Counted from the stretch's first letter, positions 41,260 to 52,449 are shown. The stretch: DNA of 64,000 nt from Ahaetulla prasina (GCF_028640845.1 NC_080540.1:52558561-52622560); one strand, 5' to 3'. Notes: generated from the sequence alone by a model not told the origin. Program-made: numbers and translations.

Positions 41260-41395
41260 GGTGGGTTGCTCCCTGTTCGCTCCGGTTCCGGAGAGCCGGT
41301 AGTAAAAATCTGCTGGCGTTCAGAGAACCGGTAGTAATGGCTGGCTGGCCATGCCCCCAAACCGGTTCCCCAATCATCAAAGGTTTTGTGGGTTT

Positions 41396-42424
41396 TTTTA
41401 CTTTTAAAAGCATATTTTCTTCAGCCAAAAAAAGGCTTTTAAAAGTAAAGAAAAACCCGCTGATGATCGCGCGGCTGAGCAGGGATCATCAGAATCCTTT
41501 AAAAGTTTTTTTTTAACAACCTCTTTGGCCCAAGAGGTTGTTAAAACAAAAGGTTTTAAAAGGCTCCTCTGGCGATCTCAGCTGAGTTCCTCATCATCAG
41601 AACCTTAAAAAACATGTTTTCTACAAGCTCTTTAGTCGAAGAGCTTATAGAAAACCTTATTTTAAGAGGTTCTGGGCTGTGATGAAGCACTTGCCTTATT
41701 ACTGCTGCTTTCCGGCTGGGAAAGCCATGCTTTACATCAGTTGCATCAGCTAGCAACTGAAACTGCCTGCCTGAAATCCATCTCAGTCAGCAACTGAGTC
41801 TGCCTGCTTTGCTGGCTGAAGAACTCTGGGAATTGAAGTCCACAAACCTTAAAGTTACTAAGGTTAGAGACCTCTGATCTAAAAAATATAAATAAAATAA
41901 AATAATAAAATAAAATATTTGCGCAGCTTTCTGAGATTTGGTGTGTTTGTGTAGTGTTTCACTCTAACTACACAAACACACAAAATCTCACAAAGCTGTA
42001 TGTGGCATTTTGTGTGTGAGAGAGAATCAGTCAGTTGTGTTGGGTTTTGTGTGTGTGTGTGTGTGTAAAGTGTGAAAGTTGGTTTTGAGCTTTTTGTGGC
42101 TGTGTGAGGTTCCTGCTTGTTGCAAGGGTCATTTTGGGTAAAGTGCAGCCGCTTTTACATTGTGTGTGAGTCTGTTGGGTTGGGTTGGGTTGGGTTCAGT
42201 TGGGTTGTGTGTGTGTGCGTGTGGATGTGTGTGTGTGTCCCTTTGCAAGGACTTGGAGGCAGCTCCTCTAAGGAAAAGAGGAGGCGGAAAAGCTCTGGCT
42301 GTCCCCTGGGAGAAATCACCTTGTCTCTGCAGCATTGGTCATGTGACTGAGTGGGCATGGCCAACTTGATGTCACTCACAGCAAGGTGCAGCCCCACCTT
42401 GCCCTGAGTGACTTCAAGTTGGCC
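41396..42424. repeat. Series of five hairpins inside the hAT element
   Basis: Inverted repeats at about 41399-41454 (TTACTTTTAAAAGC arms), 41512-41545 (AACAACCTCTTGG-type arms), 41619-41652 (TTCTA-AAGCTCTT arms), 41938-41985 (GTGTTTGTGTAG arms) and 42358-42424 (GGCCAACTTGA-GTCACTCA arms of about 30 bp). Confidence 0.8.
42172..42240 (+). repeat. TTGGG pentamers and GT repeat
   Basis: Five TTGGG units (about 42177-42200), one interrupted, then GT-rich sequence. Four GGG runs with 2-base loops could form a G-quadruplex. Confidence 0.85.
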
Positions 42425-42524
42425 ACGCCCACTAAGTCACATGACCACCAAGCCACACCCACCAAGTAAGCCACCCCCACAGAACCGGTAGTAAAAAAAT
42501 GTGGAACCCACCCCTAAGTTCATG

Positions 42525-43994
42525 CCTCTATTCTCTCTTATAATATCAATATTATTGACTGCTATTCCCTGCTGATCACTAGATCTTCTTTTTGGACTCT
42601 TCATTAAAATATCCCATGGTTTTTTTTCAAACACTTAGCATTTATAGGTAGTTCTCACTAAGTTACCCCAAAGGATACTGGCAGGTCTATCACTAAACAA
42701 AATTTAATGGGAAATCATGTGATTTTGTCTACTCTCCTACACTTTGGAATGTCCAACCCATTGCTGGGATAATTACTAAATTAATGTTTGTATTTGCTTT
42801 CACTGAAGAGAAATGAATTACTAGAGAGTAAACTGGCACACAATGGGGAATACACATTGAAAAAAATATGGTGGTACCAGCAGTTTAGGCTCTGCAATCA
42901 GGGAAGAAAAGAAAAGAGAAGTAATTTCTGTACAATTTCTTCTGTGCAATCTTGCCCCCCTCTCACAGAGCAAAAAGCATGAGAGGAAGGTATTATAAGA
43001 GAGTAAGCAGGCACATAATGGAAAATACATGTTGAAAGGAATGTAGCAATCAACAACTAAGGAATAAAATATTTCCAATAATACTGACCATGGTCATTTA
43101 TAAGGAAGATTTTTTATATATAATTACTTTATATACAATTCATTGGGATTTTACTATTATTAAAACAATAAATTCTCCAATTCTACTTTAGAATTTTACA
43201 CTGAAGTATAGAAATAGATCAATTTATTATTTTAGATTTGTATATTAAAGTTTCAGCATGACTTTTCAAAGGAAAAAGAAAACCAATCTAATTATAAACA
43301 AAAATATAGTTATTTTGAATGTAATGTAACATAATACTTGAATCACTGCACTATGATTTGCTTATTATTTCAAACATTTTAAAATTAAAAATTTGTTAGA
43401 GGTGTTTATATAAAATATTAAAACAATTGTCATGTGTTTAATATGTAATAATAATGTTAATATTCTTACAAGCAATAGTTAGCTAACTGCATAGTCACTA
43501 ATTTATTAAAATATTTAACCTTTCTGGATATGTTAATAATTCATTGCTTACTGCTATGACCTATTTTCTGAAGTACGGTAATCTTAGAGAAAAAAGATCT
43601 GTAATCATATTCAATCATTGCTTAATTTAATTTAAATATTATATGATAAGGACCTTTCAAATAGGGGAAGGGGACTCTTAACTGTAGTTTTAGCTTAATA
43701 AAGAATTTTCTTCTCAAAGTTTAGTGATGTAAACCAGGCAAACTTGATATAATAAACCTGGAAACATTACAATATATGGACATCACTCCCAGAATGCCCT
43801 TGTTTGCTGTTCTGGAAGTTGGCAACCTTGAAGTTGTCAAGGATGGAAAAAACACAGATGTAAACGCATACTCTGTATTACTGCTCAAACATATTTTAAG
43901 CCTCCAAGAAATAGGGATCAAGAAGATATAAAGAAGCTGTGCATGCTCAAGAGATTCTACTTCCTGAGGTGGAGAAATATCTCCACTTCATAGA
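42525..43994. other. No recognisable feature
   Basis: Strongly AT-rich between 43080 and 43640. No repeat ends or coding signal seen. Confidence 0.4.
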
Positions 43995-43996
43995 TA

Positions 43997-44260
43997 CCGT
44001 GTTTTCCCGAAAATAAGACCCTGTCTTATATTTTTTTGAACCCGAAATAAGCGCTTGGCCTTATTTTTGGGAAGGTCTTATTATTTTGGGATGCATGAAG
44101 CAAGATGGGGCTCCTCTTGCCATCTTACCTGATTTCCAGCTCTGCATTTAAATATTTTTGGGGAAGGCTTATTTTTGGGGGGAGGCTTATTTTAGCACAT
44201 GCGCTCAAAAGCCCAATTGGGCTTATTATCAGGGGATGTCTTATTTTCGGGGAAACAGGG
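43997..44260. mobile_element. Mariner-type miniature element
   Basis: Ends CCGTGTTTTCCCGAAAATAA and TTATTTTCGGGGAAACAGGG, TA on both sides (43995-43996, 44261-44262). Same family as 38.9 kb but better preserved. The interior repeats the GGCTTATTTTTGGGG end motif several times. Non-coding. Confidence 0.9.
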
Positions 44261-44262
44261 TA

Positions 44263-45856
44263 GAACCTAAAACAGATTGAAAGGTCAGTGACTAATAAAA
44301 CGAAACCAGCCAAATGTCTTTTCACATATTGTGGAGATAATTAGCCATAAACAGCACCCTCCCTTGTGTTTTAGTGGGTGGAAATGTTGGTATCCTACAT
44401 GGCAGGCTTCCAACATCATCATCTATGTTCTTTGGCTATTAGCATCAGAAAATCTCTTTCCTACTGCAGTATGAGGTAACATTCCTCTCTCAGGTGGAAG
44501 GCAGAACGCATGCATAGATGCTTTTATTACTGAAATCTTCAAAACACTTCTCAGTATTATCATATTTATTTGAAACACTTGGCAGTACAATGGAGGCAAT
44601 AAGAAACCAGGAAAAGATTTATTTCCTGTGCTGTCTAGGTCAGGGAATCTTATTTTATGGCTTGCCTGCAAACTGCTTACCAACATGCCAAATCTGGATA
44701 AATAAGTCACAATGCTGGGGTCACCAGTGGATTTGCCTGCTGAAGCTAAATTACTTTAATCTCTCCTTTATGTTAGCATTATTACTGTGAAACAGACCAG
44801 GCAATATGCATGCCGAATCTCTCCTAGGCCCTGATATAATAAGCAGAATGGCTCCATGCTGAAACATAGCTGCCAGAAAAGAAAGGAAGGCTTTATTACC
44901 CCCTTCAGTAATGAAGAGGAATGGCCTGTGTAAGAACTGACTTAAGAAAGGTATATATCTGCCATCTAGAACTCAATAAACTGGTCCTGGGTACAATAAA
45001 CAGTAAGAAGTACCGATGGGGGAAGGCAGGGTTTTTTTTCCCTTCATTCATAAAAGTGCAATAATGGCTATGTTCACAGGCTGCTATTTAGAGGAGGGAA
45101 ATGGGGATAGTGGTCAAACAACAACAGCAACCCTACCACTGTATCACCAAGAGACCAGTCTGTTTTCTTCCCTCCCAATAGCACAGCAAAATAACAAACA
45201 GGCTAAGGGTTTTGAGAGGTTGCATATTCTTTCTAGCAATGTTTGGCTGTTTATCACTCTAATTTCCTTTTTTCTTTGTCTCTGTATTGTAGTGCTTTTA
45301 TCTGAAGATAATGGCCTTGACCCGACTTCACTCATGGGCATCTAATGGTGCTTGAGTGATACACTGGTTGGTGCTATACATTCCCATGCGCATCATCTAT
45401 AAAATGCATCATTCTAGTTTTGTGAAGCAGAATTCAATGATGCCATAACGATAAGAATGCATGTATAAAATCCATTTTCAGTTTTAAAAATGCATCAAGT
45501 GCAGACAGTGTAGCCAAAAAGAATTTGCTGTACTCTCCATGAGGCACGACGGGAGCAATTTTCCTCATGTATCAATAGAAGTGTGTATTGAACAGGACCG
45601 AAGCTACTGTGGTAGAGTCCCCAGATGTGTTCCTGAATCTTTAAGAGACTCAAACATTGTTCACAGTCTTCCAGAAATAGAAAGCACATTGTTGGTTAAA
45701 AGCAGGATCATGCAGCTTTTGGGTAGATGAGGGCAGGGATAGATTGGCCTTTAGCACAATCCAAAAATGGTGCCCCTCAGCGTGTCCACTGCTTAACTTA
45801 CAAAATATTAAGTTTCAATAAGTGATGAGAATTAACATTGAATATGGCAGTGAATG
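44263..45856. other. No recognisable feature
   Basis: Single-copy-looking DNA. A 109-codon frame (45016-45345) has one hydrophobic segment but no family signature, splice context or conservation that I can test. Confidence 0.4.
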
Positions 45857-45864
45857 AGTTAAAG

Positions 45865-45994
45865 CAGATGTGGGCAACTATGACAAATTACCACCTGTGC
45901 ACTTCAACTCCCAGAATTCCCAAGACAGCATGGGTCAGGAATTTTGGGAGTTGAAGTCCACAGGTCATAAAGCAGCCATAGTTGCCCACTCTTG
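45865..45994. mobile_element. hAT-type miniature element with perfect duplication
   Basis: 130 bp, ends CAGATGTGGGCAACTATG and CATAGTTGCCCACTCTTG, 8-bp duplication AGTTAAAG on both sides (45857-45864, 45995-46002). The interior is self-complementary (ACTTCAACTCCCAGAATTCC and its inverse). Confidence 0.95.
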
Positions 45995-46137
45995 AGTTAA
46001 AGGGATGATAGCTGGGAAGGAAGCTCTGTGGTGCCCAACCCACCTTCCCTTAGTGCATTAAGCACATGTTTATTTTGTTGAATGGTTAATCCAGGGGCTG
46101 ACTAAAAGCCATAGTTGGCTTTTAGCTGGGTGTTGCC

Positions 46138-46570
46138 CAGAGATGGGTTTCAGGCAGTGGTGGGATTCAGCCAGTTTGCACCACTTCGGGAGAACCAGTT
46201 GTTAACTTTCTGAGCAGTTTGGTGAACTGGTTGTTGGAAGAAATCATTAGGGCAGAGAACCGGTTGTTAAATTACTTGAATCCCACCATTGGTTTCAGGT
46301 GGTTCTGACCAGTTCTGGAGAACCAGTAGCAGAAATTTTGAGTAGTTTGGAGAACTGGTACTAAAAATTCTGACTGGCCCCGCCCCCATTTATTCTGTCT
46401 CCCAAGTCCCAGCTGATTGGGAGAGAAGGGGGATTTTTCAGTATCCTTCCCCTGGAGGGGGGTGGGAATGGAGATTTTAAAGTATCCTTCCCCTACTACA
46501 CTCACCATGCCACGCCCACCAAGCCACACTCACAGAACCAGTAGCAAAAAAAATTTGAAACCCACCACTG
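46138..46570. mobile_element. hAT-type element (outer), CAGTGGTGGG family
   Basis: Left end CAGAGATGGGTTTCAG, right end TTGAAACCCACCACTG. It is split by a smaller relative at 46155-46291. I could not find a convincing target duplication for the outer element. Confidence 0.85.
46155..46291. mobile_element. hAT-type miniature element nested in the outer one
   Basis: 137 bp, ends CAGTGGTGGGATTCAGCC and TTGAATCCCACCATTG. Perfect 8-bp duplication GTTTCAGG (46147-46154, 46292-46299) created inside the outer element. Confidence 0.95.
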
Positions 46571-46936
46571 GACTGCCACCCTCCCCACACTGAGCAGAGA
46601 AGTGGATAGGCCAAAGCAAAGACAAATTTTCTCTAATTAGTTGATTAAATACAATTTCAATGATTCTGCCTAGTGTAGGTAATATTGGTTTCCCCTTTGC
46701 CACATTAAACCTGGCAGTTTACCAGCAGCATTTATCATAGCTCTGGGGTGCGCAGACCACTCTGAGCTACAAGTTGTGAACGACTGTATTAAAACAAAAG
46801 GAAAGCCTTGTTGAATAAGTTTCAAAGGCTTCTTTAGTTGAACATTCTGTTTCTCAGACTGATTAGTGGCTTATGGGAACCCACAAGCAGGATATGAGTT
46901 CAACGGTTCTCCCCACCACTCAAATTATTTATCAGC
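46571..46936. other. No recognisable feature
   Basis: No supported gene or repeat. Confidence 0.35.
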
Positions 46937-46938
46937 CA

Positions 46939-47308
46939 CAGGTAGTCCTCAACTTACAACCACGATTGGCCCCAAAATTTCCATTGCTAAGCAAGAGAGT
47001 TGTTAAATGAGTTTTGCCCCATTTTACGACCTTTCTTGCCAGAGTTGTTAAGCGAATCAATGCAGCTGTTAAGTTTGCAACAGGGTTGTTAAGTGAATCT
47101 CATCAGAAGATTGCAAAAAGTGTTCACATGACACTGGGACACTGCAACCATCACAAATACATGTCAGCTGCCACGTGTCCAATCACGTAACCGTGGAGAT
47201 GCTGCAACCTTAGTAAGTGTGAGAAACAGTCATAAGTCACTTTTTTCCCAGTATTGTAGTAACTCTGAATTGCCATTAAACAAATGATTGTAAGTTGGGG
47301 ACTACCGG
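46939..47308. mobile_element. Small DNA transposon, CAGGTAGTCC type
   Basis: Ends CAGGTAGTCCTCAACTTAC and GTAAGTTGGGGACTACCGG form an inverted repeat of about 20 bp. The interior has repeated GTTGTTAAGTGAATC-like units on alternate strands. About 370 bp, non-coding. Target duplication not clear. Confidence 0.85.
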
Positions 47309-47365
47309 TAGCATGGAGAAATAATTCATTGTTTTTCAACAAATGTCCTGAAGGACAGGCTAGAG

Positions 47366-47706
47366 CAGTGATGGCAAACCTTTTAGAGACCGAGTGCCAA
47401 AACTGCAACCCCAAACCCACTTATTTATCACAAAGTGCCAATAGGGCAATTTAACCTGAATAATGAGGTTTTACTACCTAAAATAATGACAAACAAGGCA
47501 GAGTTCAGCTAATTGTTCTAAGAAAAATGTGATAAATGCACTTTTATGCCCCTTCATTTTTTTTCTGCTTTTGAAATATTTTGAAAACTTTTGTAATATT
47601 ATTTCTCTTTCCCTCCCTCCCTCCCTCCCTCCCCCTGCAGGAGAAACACAATGGAGTTGGTCTGAGTACCATCTCTGGCACGCATGCCATAGGTTCGCCA
47701 CCACTG
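47366..47706. mobile_element. hAT-type miniature element, GATGGCAAACC family
   Basis: Ends CAGTGATGGCAAACCTTTT and AGGTTCGCCACCACTG; duplication GGCTAGAG / GGCTACAG (7 of 8). Contains a CCCT tract (47600-47633). Compact relative of the split element at 31.1 kb. Confidence 0.93.
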
Positions 47707-47988
47707 GGCTACAGAGACAAATGAGCTCATACGTATCATGAAATCATTACACAAATGATATAATTAGGTAAACTAACTCAAGTAGTTTATGCTAGGGTGC
47801 AATGATGTGTTTATCACCATTGAGGCTTCAACTAGGTGCCCATGGCCTTATCCCGTATGAATTTAATCTTATCTTTCTGTTCCTAAGTTAAATCACTCCA
47901 AATTCTCTAAAAGGAAAACTGTTCTATGTTTTTAATCATATTGTTTGCCATTTTCTTCAACATGTCAAATTCTACAGATCCTTCTAAG

Positions 47989-48041
<53 letters not shown>

Positions 48042-48149
48042 TGTGTGTTTAATGATATATACATTATTAATGGATCATGCAACTCACAAATTTCCTTAAA
48101 AGCATTTTAATATTGTTTTATTTTCCAGAAATAACTTTCCCCATGAATG
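47707..48149. repeat. Unassigned DNA with CT/GT compound microsatellite
   Basis: CT units followed by GT units at about 47995-48048. The rest holds nothing recognisable. Confidence 0.8.
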
Positions 48150-48545
48150 AGTCTTTTAGATGATTAGGGAACTGAAGTCTAAAACATACGAAGAATGGTT
48201 GCAGGAATTGGGTATCTCTAATTTAATGAAAAGAAGGACCAGGAGTGACATGATAGCAATGTTCTCATATCTAAGAGATTGCCACAAAGAAGAGGGAATC
48301 AAGCTATTCTCCAAAGCACCTGAAGATAGGACAAGCAGCAATGGATGGAAACTAATCAAGAAGAGAACTAACCTCTAGAACTAAGGAGAAAAGTTTCCTG
48401 TCGGTTATTACAATTAATCAGAATGGCTTGCTTCCAGAAATTGTGGGTATTCCAACACGGGAAGTTTCTAAGAAACCATTTGTCTGAAATGGTATAGGCT
48501 CTCCTGTTTGAGCAGAAGACCTCCAAGATCCCTTCCAATTGAAGA
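48150..48545 (+). mobile_element. CR1 LINE 3' end
   Basis: C-terminal ORF piece (MIRELKSKTYEEWLQELGIS, RTRSDMIAMFSYLRD, LFSKAPEDRTSSNGWKLIK) stopping early at 48378 through a frameshift, then a deleted 3' UTR. The end is followed by a small hairpin (TTGAAGAATAAC arms, 48541-48577). Confidence 0.88.
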
Positions 48546-48577
48546 ATAACAGTTATTTGTTATTCTTCAGTTGAATC

Positions 48578-49652
48578 AATTGTGAAAAACAGAAATATGA
48601 GTAATAATAGAAATAAGATCAACTTGACCACTCTGGAGGCCCACCTCTGTTTAGGGCCCATTTCTTCATATGCTGGTACAATGATAGTGGTAGTGTTGCC
48701 AGTTATTTTAGAGTGGGACTAACACAGTAGAGTGCCAGAATACATTAGTTAAGGCCAGAGGGCTGAAATGAATGGCAGCATTCTTCTAGCTTTTCAGACA
48801 ATAATACTTTCTAGTTTTATTTGAAGATGTCAGGGATATAACCTAAGGCTTTTGCAAACAATGCATAGGCTCAGCCCAAGAGATATAGCTCCACTTTCAT
48901 ACATCCACAGCAGCAAGTTCAAGAAAAGAGACTATGTCACTCATAATATCTTTACTAAAGTAAAAGCTACAAAAGCAACCAAGAGAGAGTTTGGTGCCAC
49001 CTCAAAAACTAATAAATACCTCATCATATAAACTCTTATGGCTCATGATCCCCTTTGCCAAATGACAAGCAAAATAACATAATTAAACATCTAAGCTATT
49101 TATCATTTATTATTAGAAAGATATCTACATTACAAACAAAGTGAAGAAGAAAAAGGAAACAGCATTTGTTGCTTGTAGATTCTAACGCAAAAGTTCACAG
49201 TCTAGCAGTCACACAGGATTATTGCCACAACAACAGGTTATTTATCAGAGTCAATATCGGACAACAGACAATCAAGAACCAGTGCCATGGGTGTACAGAT
49301 CACAGCAGAACAATGATCCCTTGACAGTTAACAAACACAGGCCCATGATATCTCACCAGGTCAAGCCAAGCACGTAGACCGAACCTTGAGGATTAAATAG
49401 AAAAAACATAGTTAGAAATGATAATTGGAAAATGTTTGATAGAAGTGGATATAGAATTTCATATCAGAGTATCTTTGGTTTGGGTGGATAACCCATACTT
49501 TGCGATCTTCAAATCCCAGATTTCTTATAATCTGGAAGCGGCAACAACCAAGATGTCTATCATTCACAAATGAATCAAGCAAGATCCAGCTTAATAAAAA
49601 AGGAGTCTGATGGTATAATCAGCTCGACTCAAGATAAATAGGTTGTTTTTCC
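48578..49652. other. No recognisable feature
   Basis: Mixed single-copy-looking sequence. Nothing supported. Confidence 0.35.
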
Positions 49653-49970
49653 CAGTGGTGAAATCCAATTTTTTTTATTACCGGTTCTGTGAGTGTGGCT
49701 TGGTGGGCATGGTGTGGCTTGGAGGGTGTGGTTTGGTGGGCATGGCAGTAGAAGGATACTGCAAAATCCCCATTCCCACCCCACTCCAGGAGAATAATAC
49801 TACAAAATCCCCATTCCCTCCCCATTCCTGGGGGAAGGATATTGCAAAATCTCCATTCCCACCCCACTCTGGGGCCAGCCAGAGGTGGTATTTGCCAGTT
49901 TTCCGAACTGCTCAAAATTTCTGCTACCAGTTCTCCAGAACCTGTCAGAACCTACTGGATTTCATCCCTG
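49653..49970. mobile_element. hAT-type element, CAGTGGTGGG family
   Basis: Ends CAGTGGTGAAATCCAATT and ACTGGATTTCATCCCTG; duplication GTTTTTCC / GTCCTTCC (6 of 8). The interior has three copies of a CAAAATCCCCATTCC block. Confidence 0.9.
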
Positions 49971-50267
49971 GTCCTTCCATAAAAGTTGTTCCAAATATGG
50001 TCATGACAGGTACACCTGGCATTGGGCATGACTACACAAACCTATAGAAAATGGAATGTCTCCAGAGTTCTATAGGCACTTTTACAGATTTTATTTCCTA
50101 TTTGTCTGTCTAAACCCCAGCCACTCCTTGATTTTATATATAGTACACTGACTCTCAGCTCTATTCCAAAAACAAAAAGATAAGGAAACACTATGGAAGG
50201 ATTGCATAATCATTTGTGACAGGTTGGATCAATGGCAGGTGCATCAAGATATTTCCCTTCAATAGTC

Positions 50268-50945
50268 CCAGTAGTCCTTTTCAAGAAGCAACTGGACTTT
50301 CTGGTTTTTCTTTGAAGACGTTTCACTTATTGTCCAAGAAGCTTCTTCAGCTCTGACTGGATGGTGGGGAATGGAAGGATTTATTAATTTATTAATTCTA
50401 TTAAATCCTTTCATTCCCCACCATCCAGTCAGAGCTGAAGAGGTTTCTTGGATAAGAAGCAAAACTTCACGGTCTGTTTCTGTTGCTCCCCTCTGGGAGG
50501 AGATTATTTCTAGCAGGACTACCAGATTCTGTAACAGCTTTGTTCCCAATGCCATCCATCTGGTAAACTAGCAAGATTCATTTTTCTCGCCATGTACATG
50601 CATACATCTGAACTAGAGTGTGTTGTTTCTCTGTGCCATATAATTTATGTGGGTATATTCATAATTTTGTATCTTTCTATTTATTTATTTTGTCATGTTT
50701 ATGTAGTTTGGTATTGGAGGTGGTGACTCTTTGAGAGCTCTATGCAACGAAATTTCATTTTAATGTATTTGATTTTAATGTATGCTGATTAGTGTACATT
50801 CAGAGTGACAATAAAGTTATTTATCTATTCTATCTGTCTAAAATGTCTTGAAAGAAAAATCAAAAAGTCCAATTGCCTCTTGAAAAAAAGCACCTTTGGG
50901 ACAACCATGACCTAGATGACTGAGAATCTCTGTAGACATTCCCTT
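50268..50945. repeat. Foldback repeat split by a LINE 3' end
   Basis: Inverted arms 50275-50376 and 50410-50472 match the 2.1-kb foldback. The arm is then interrupted and resumes at about 50831 (ATGTCTTGAAAG) through the same unique tail as at 2.36 kb, ending near 50945. Here the arms are longer and include CATTCCCCACCATCCAGTC. Confidence 0.75.
50473..50830 (+). mobile_element. L2/CR1-clade LINE 3' end
   Basis: A short C-terminal peptide (SRTTRFCNSFVPNAIHLVN, comparable to [19 protein letters not shown] of LINE A) and a stop at 50571. The UTR ends GACAATAAAGTTATTTATC. A third LINE family of this superfamily in the window, inserted into the foldback repeat. Confidence 0.7.
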
Positions 50946-51049
50946 CAATAGATTGACGTTAAACTTTCTTCCATTCATCTTGGGCTCCCTGCTTGGTGGT
51001 AAGTACTGAGGAATTTAGCCTACAAGGCTGGTTCACCATATTTCCATTG

Positions 51050-51320
51050 ACCAAGAATCTATCTTTCTTAGATCGGATGATGAAAGAGATGGACACAGCT
51101 CTTTCAGTAACAACAGCTCTTTATTAGTAGACCAGTACAACCCAACAAGTTGCTTGTCTGACAGTGTGCTCTTTTATAGGGGGCTGTCAGATGGTTTAAC
51201 CAATGAACTTTAAGTATTTTCCTGCTGTTTTGGAGGACCTGAATGAAGCCTGTAGCTCACTCCTTATTTGATACATAACAATCTTGATGCTTAATTGTCT
51301 CAGAACAGGGACTAGTTTGA
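51050..51320 (-). promoter_or_regulatory. LTR-like promoter remnant
   Basis: In minus-strand order: ATTGGTT (CAAT-like), CTATAAAAGAGC (TATA box, about 51172-51183), then AATAAAGAGCTG (poly(A) signal, about 51117-51128). Spacing fits the U3-R of an LTR. Tips and target duplication could not be fixed, so this is a probable degraded solo LTR. Confidence 0.45.
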
Positions 51321-52165
51321 GAAGCAAATTTGGCAAATTGAGCCTTTAGCAAGAAGAACAAGGAATACCAATCCCACTATCTTTAATAGATGTATAAAAA
51401 TATTAAGAGATCTTTGGTATTTAGTTGCCCAACCTTCATGGACACTGATGAAAGCAGTGGGGGAAATTGAAAGCTTATGTTCAGTCACTTCAGTTATTTT
51501 TCCCTATTTCTTACTTAAAGGAGTGCAGGAGTGCAGACCATTAGGCCTCCAGACCTAATACAGTCTGTAGAGTTGCCAGATCCTGCCTGTAAGAAGTTAT
51601 GCCTTTTTCCAAACCATCTGCCCTCTCCTAAGGGGCTGAGAAATGTCACTAATAATACAGGATACCTCTGCCAGTGTCGAAAAGAAGCTTTTGAAGCTCT
51701 TTATTCAGAGTGATGTTTTTTTCTGCTCCAATGCTGCTCTGTAAGCCATATTTGGATGCTTTGTACATGAAAAAAAAGAGGTCACTTTAATTAAAAGTTT
51801 GTCAAGTGAGCCCCCTTTTCTTTTTCTTTACTAAGAGGGTTGTAGCCACTGCCTTCAATACTCCAGCTCCCTGGGCTGTTAAATCTACCTCTTTTCCTGT
51901 GCTTTGGCCAGGTGAAGCATAATGATTGTAGAGCTGCTGATAAAGCCAAGGGTTGTATATACCGGTACATATAATTTTGAAATGTCTAAGAAGGAAAGTT
52001 AACATGTTATAAACCAAGGGTGTGATCAAGACAGAGAAAGGTTTAAAATATAGAGCGACCTATTATGTTCTGCCAAACCATTATGTTCAGCCACAACATT
52101 GCAGAACTGAAATATAGAATGCTTTGGTTCTTCCTGGCTTTAGACAAAACAAAACAGAGCAAAGC
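51321..52165. other. No recognisable feature
   Basis: A 60-codon frame (51531-51713) has no supported identity. No repeat ends were found. Confidence 0.35.
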
Positions 52166-52173
52166 AGATAGAG

Positions 52174-52441
52174 CAGAGGTAGGTTTCAGCAGGTTCTGAC
52201 CAGTTCTGGAAAACAGGTAGCGGAAATTTTGAGTAATTCGGAGAACTGGTAAATACCACCTCTGACTGGCCCTGCCCCCATCTAGTCTCTGCCTCCCGAG
52301 TCCCAGTTGATCGGGAGGAAATGGAGATTTTACAGTATCCTTCCCCTGCCCTGCCCACCAAGCCATGCCCACCAAGCCATGCCACGCCTACCAAACCACA
52401 CCCACAGAACTGGTAGTAAAAAAATTTGAAACCCACCACTG
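52174..52441. mobile_element. hAT-type element, CAGTGGTGGG family
   Basis: Ends CAGAGGTAGGTTTCAGC and TTGAAACCCACCACTG. Weak duplication AGATAGAG / GGGTAGAT (5 of 8). Closest to the copy at 27.9 kb. Confidence 0.88.
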
Positions 52442-52449
52442 GGGTAGAT

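Larger units (their letters stand above)
40703..42516. mobile_element. Large hAT-type element of the CAGTGGTGGG family, split by a solo LTR
   Basis: The left end is CAGTGGTGG at 40703-40711. After the LTR the element resumes with GTTGCTCCCTG at 41265 and ends GGAACCCACCCCTA at 42516. A perfect 8-bp duplication AGTTCATG flanks it (40695-40702, 42517-42524). Without the LTR it is about 1.26 kb, four times the usual family size. The interior has no transposase frame but contains five hairpins and GT- and TTGGG-rich DNA. Confidence 0.93.

Noticed and set aside
39734..41360. Acidic or proline-rich frames of 100-146 codons within the two LTRs
   Set aside because: They lie inside solo LTRs in several overlapping phases and lack conserved motifs; LTRs are not expected to encode protein here.
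42177..42200. Telomere-like repeat
   Set aside because: The unit is TTGGG, not TTAGGG, and there are only about five units inside a transposon.
45016..45345. 109-codon frame with a hydrophobic segment
   Set aside because: A single membrane-like stretch is common by chance; no supporting context.
51531..51713. Possible retroviral envelope fragment downstream of the LTR-like remnant
   Set aside because: The 60-codon frame has no diagnostic motif and lies on the opposite strand to the LTR-like signals.
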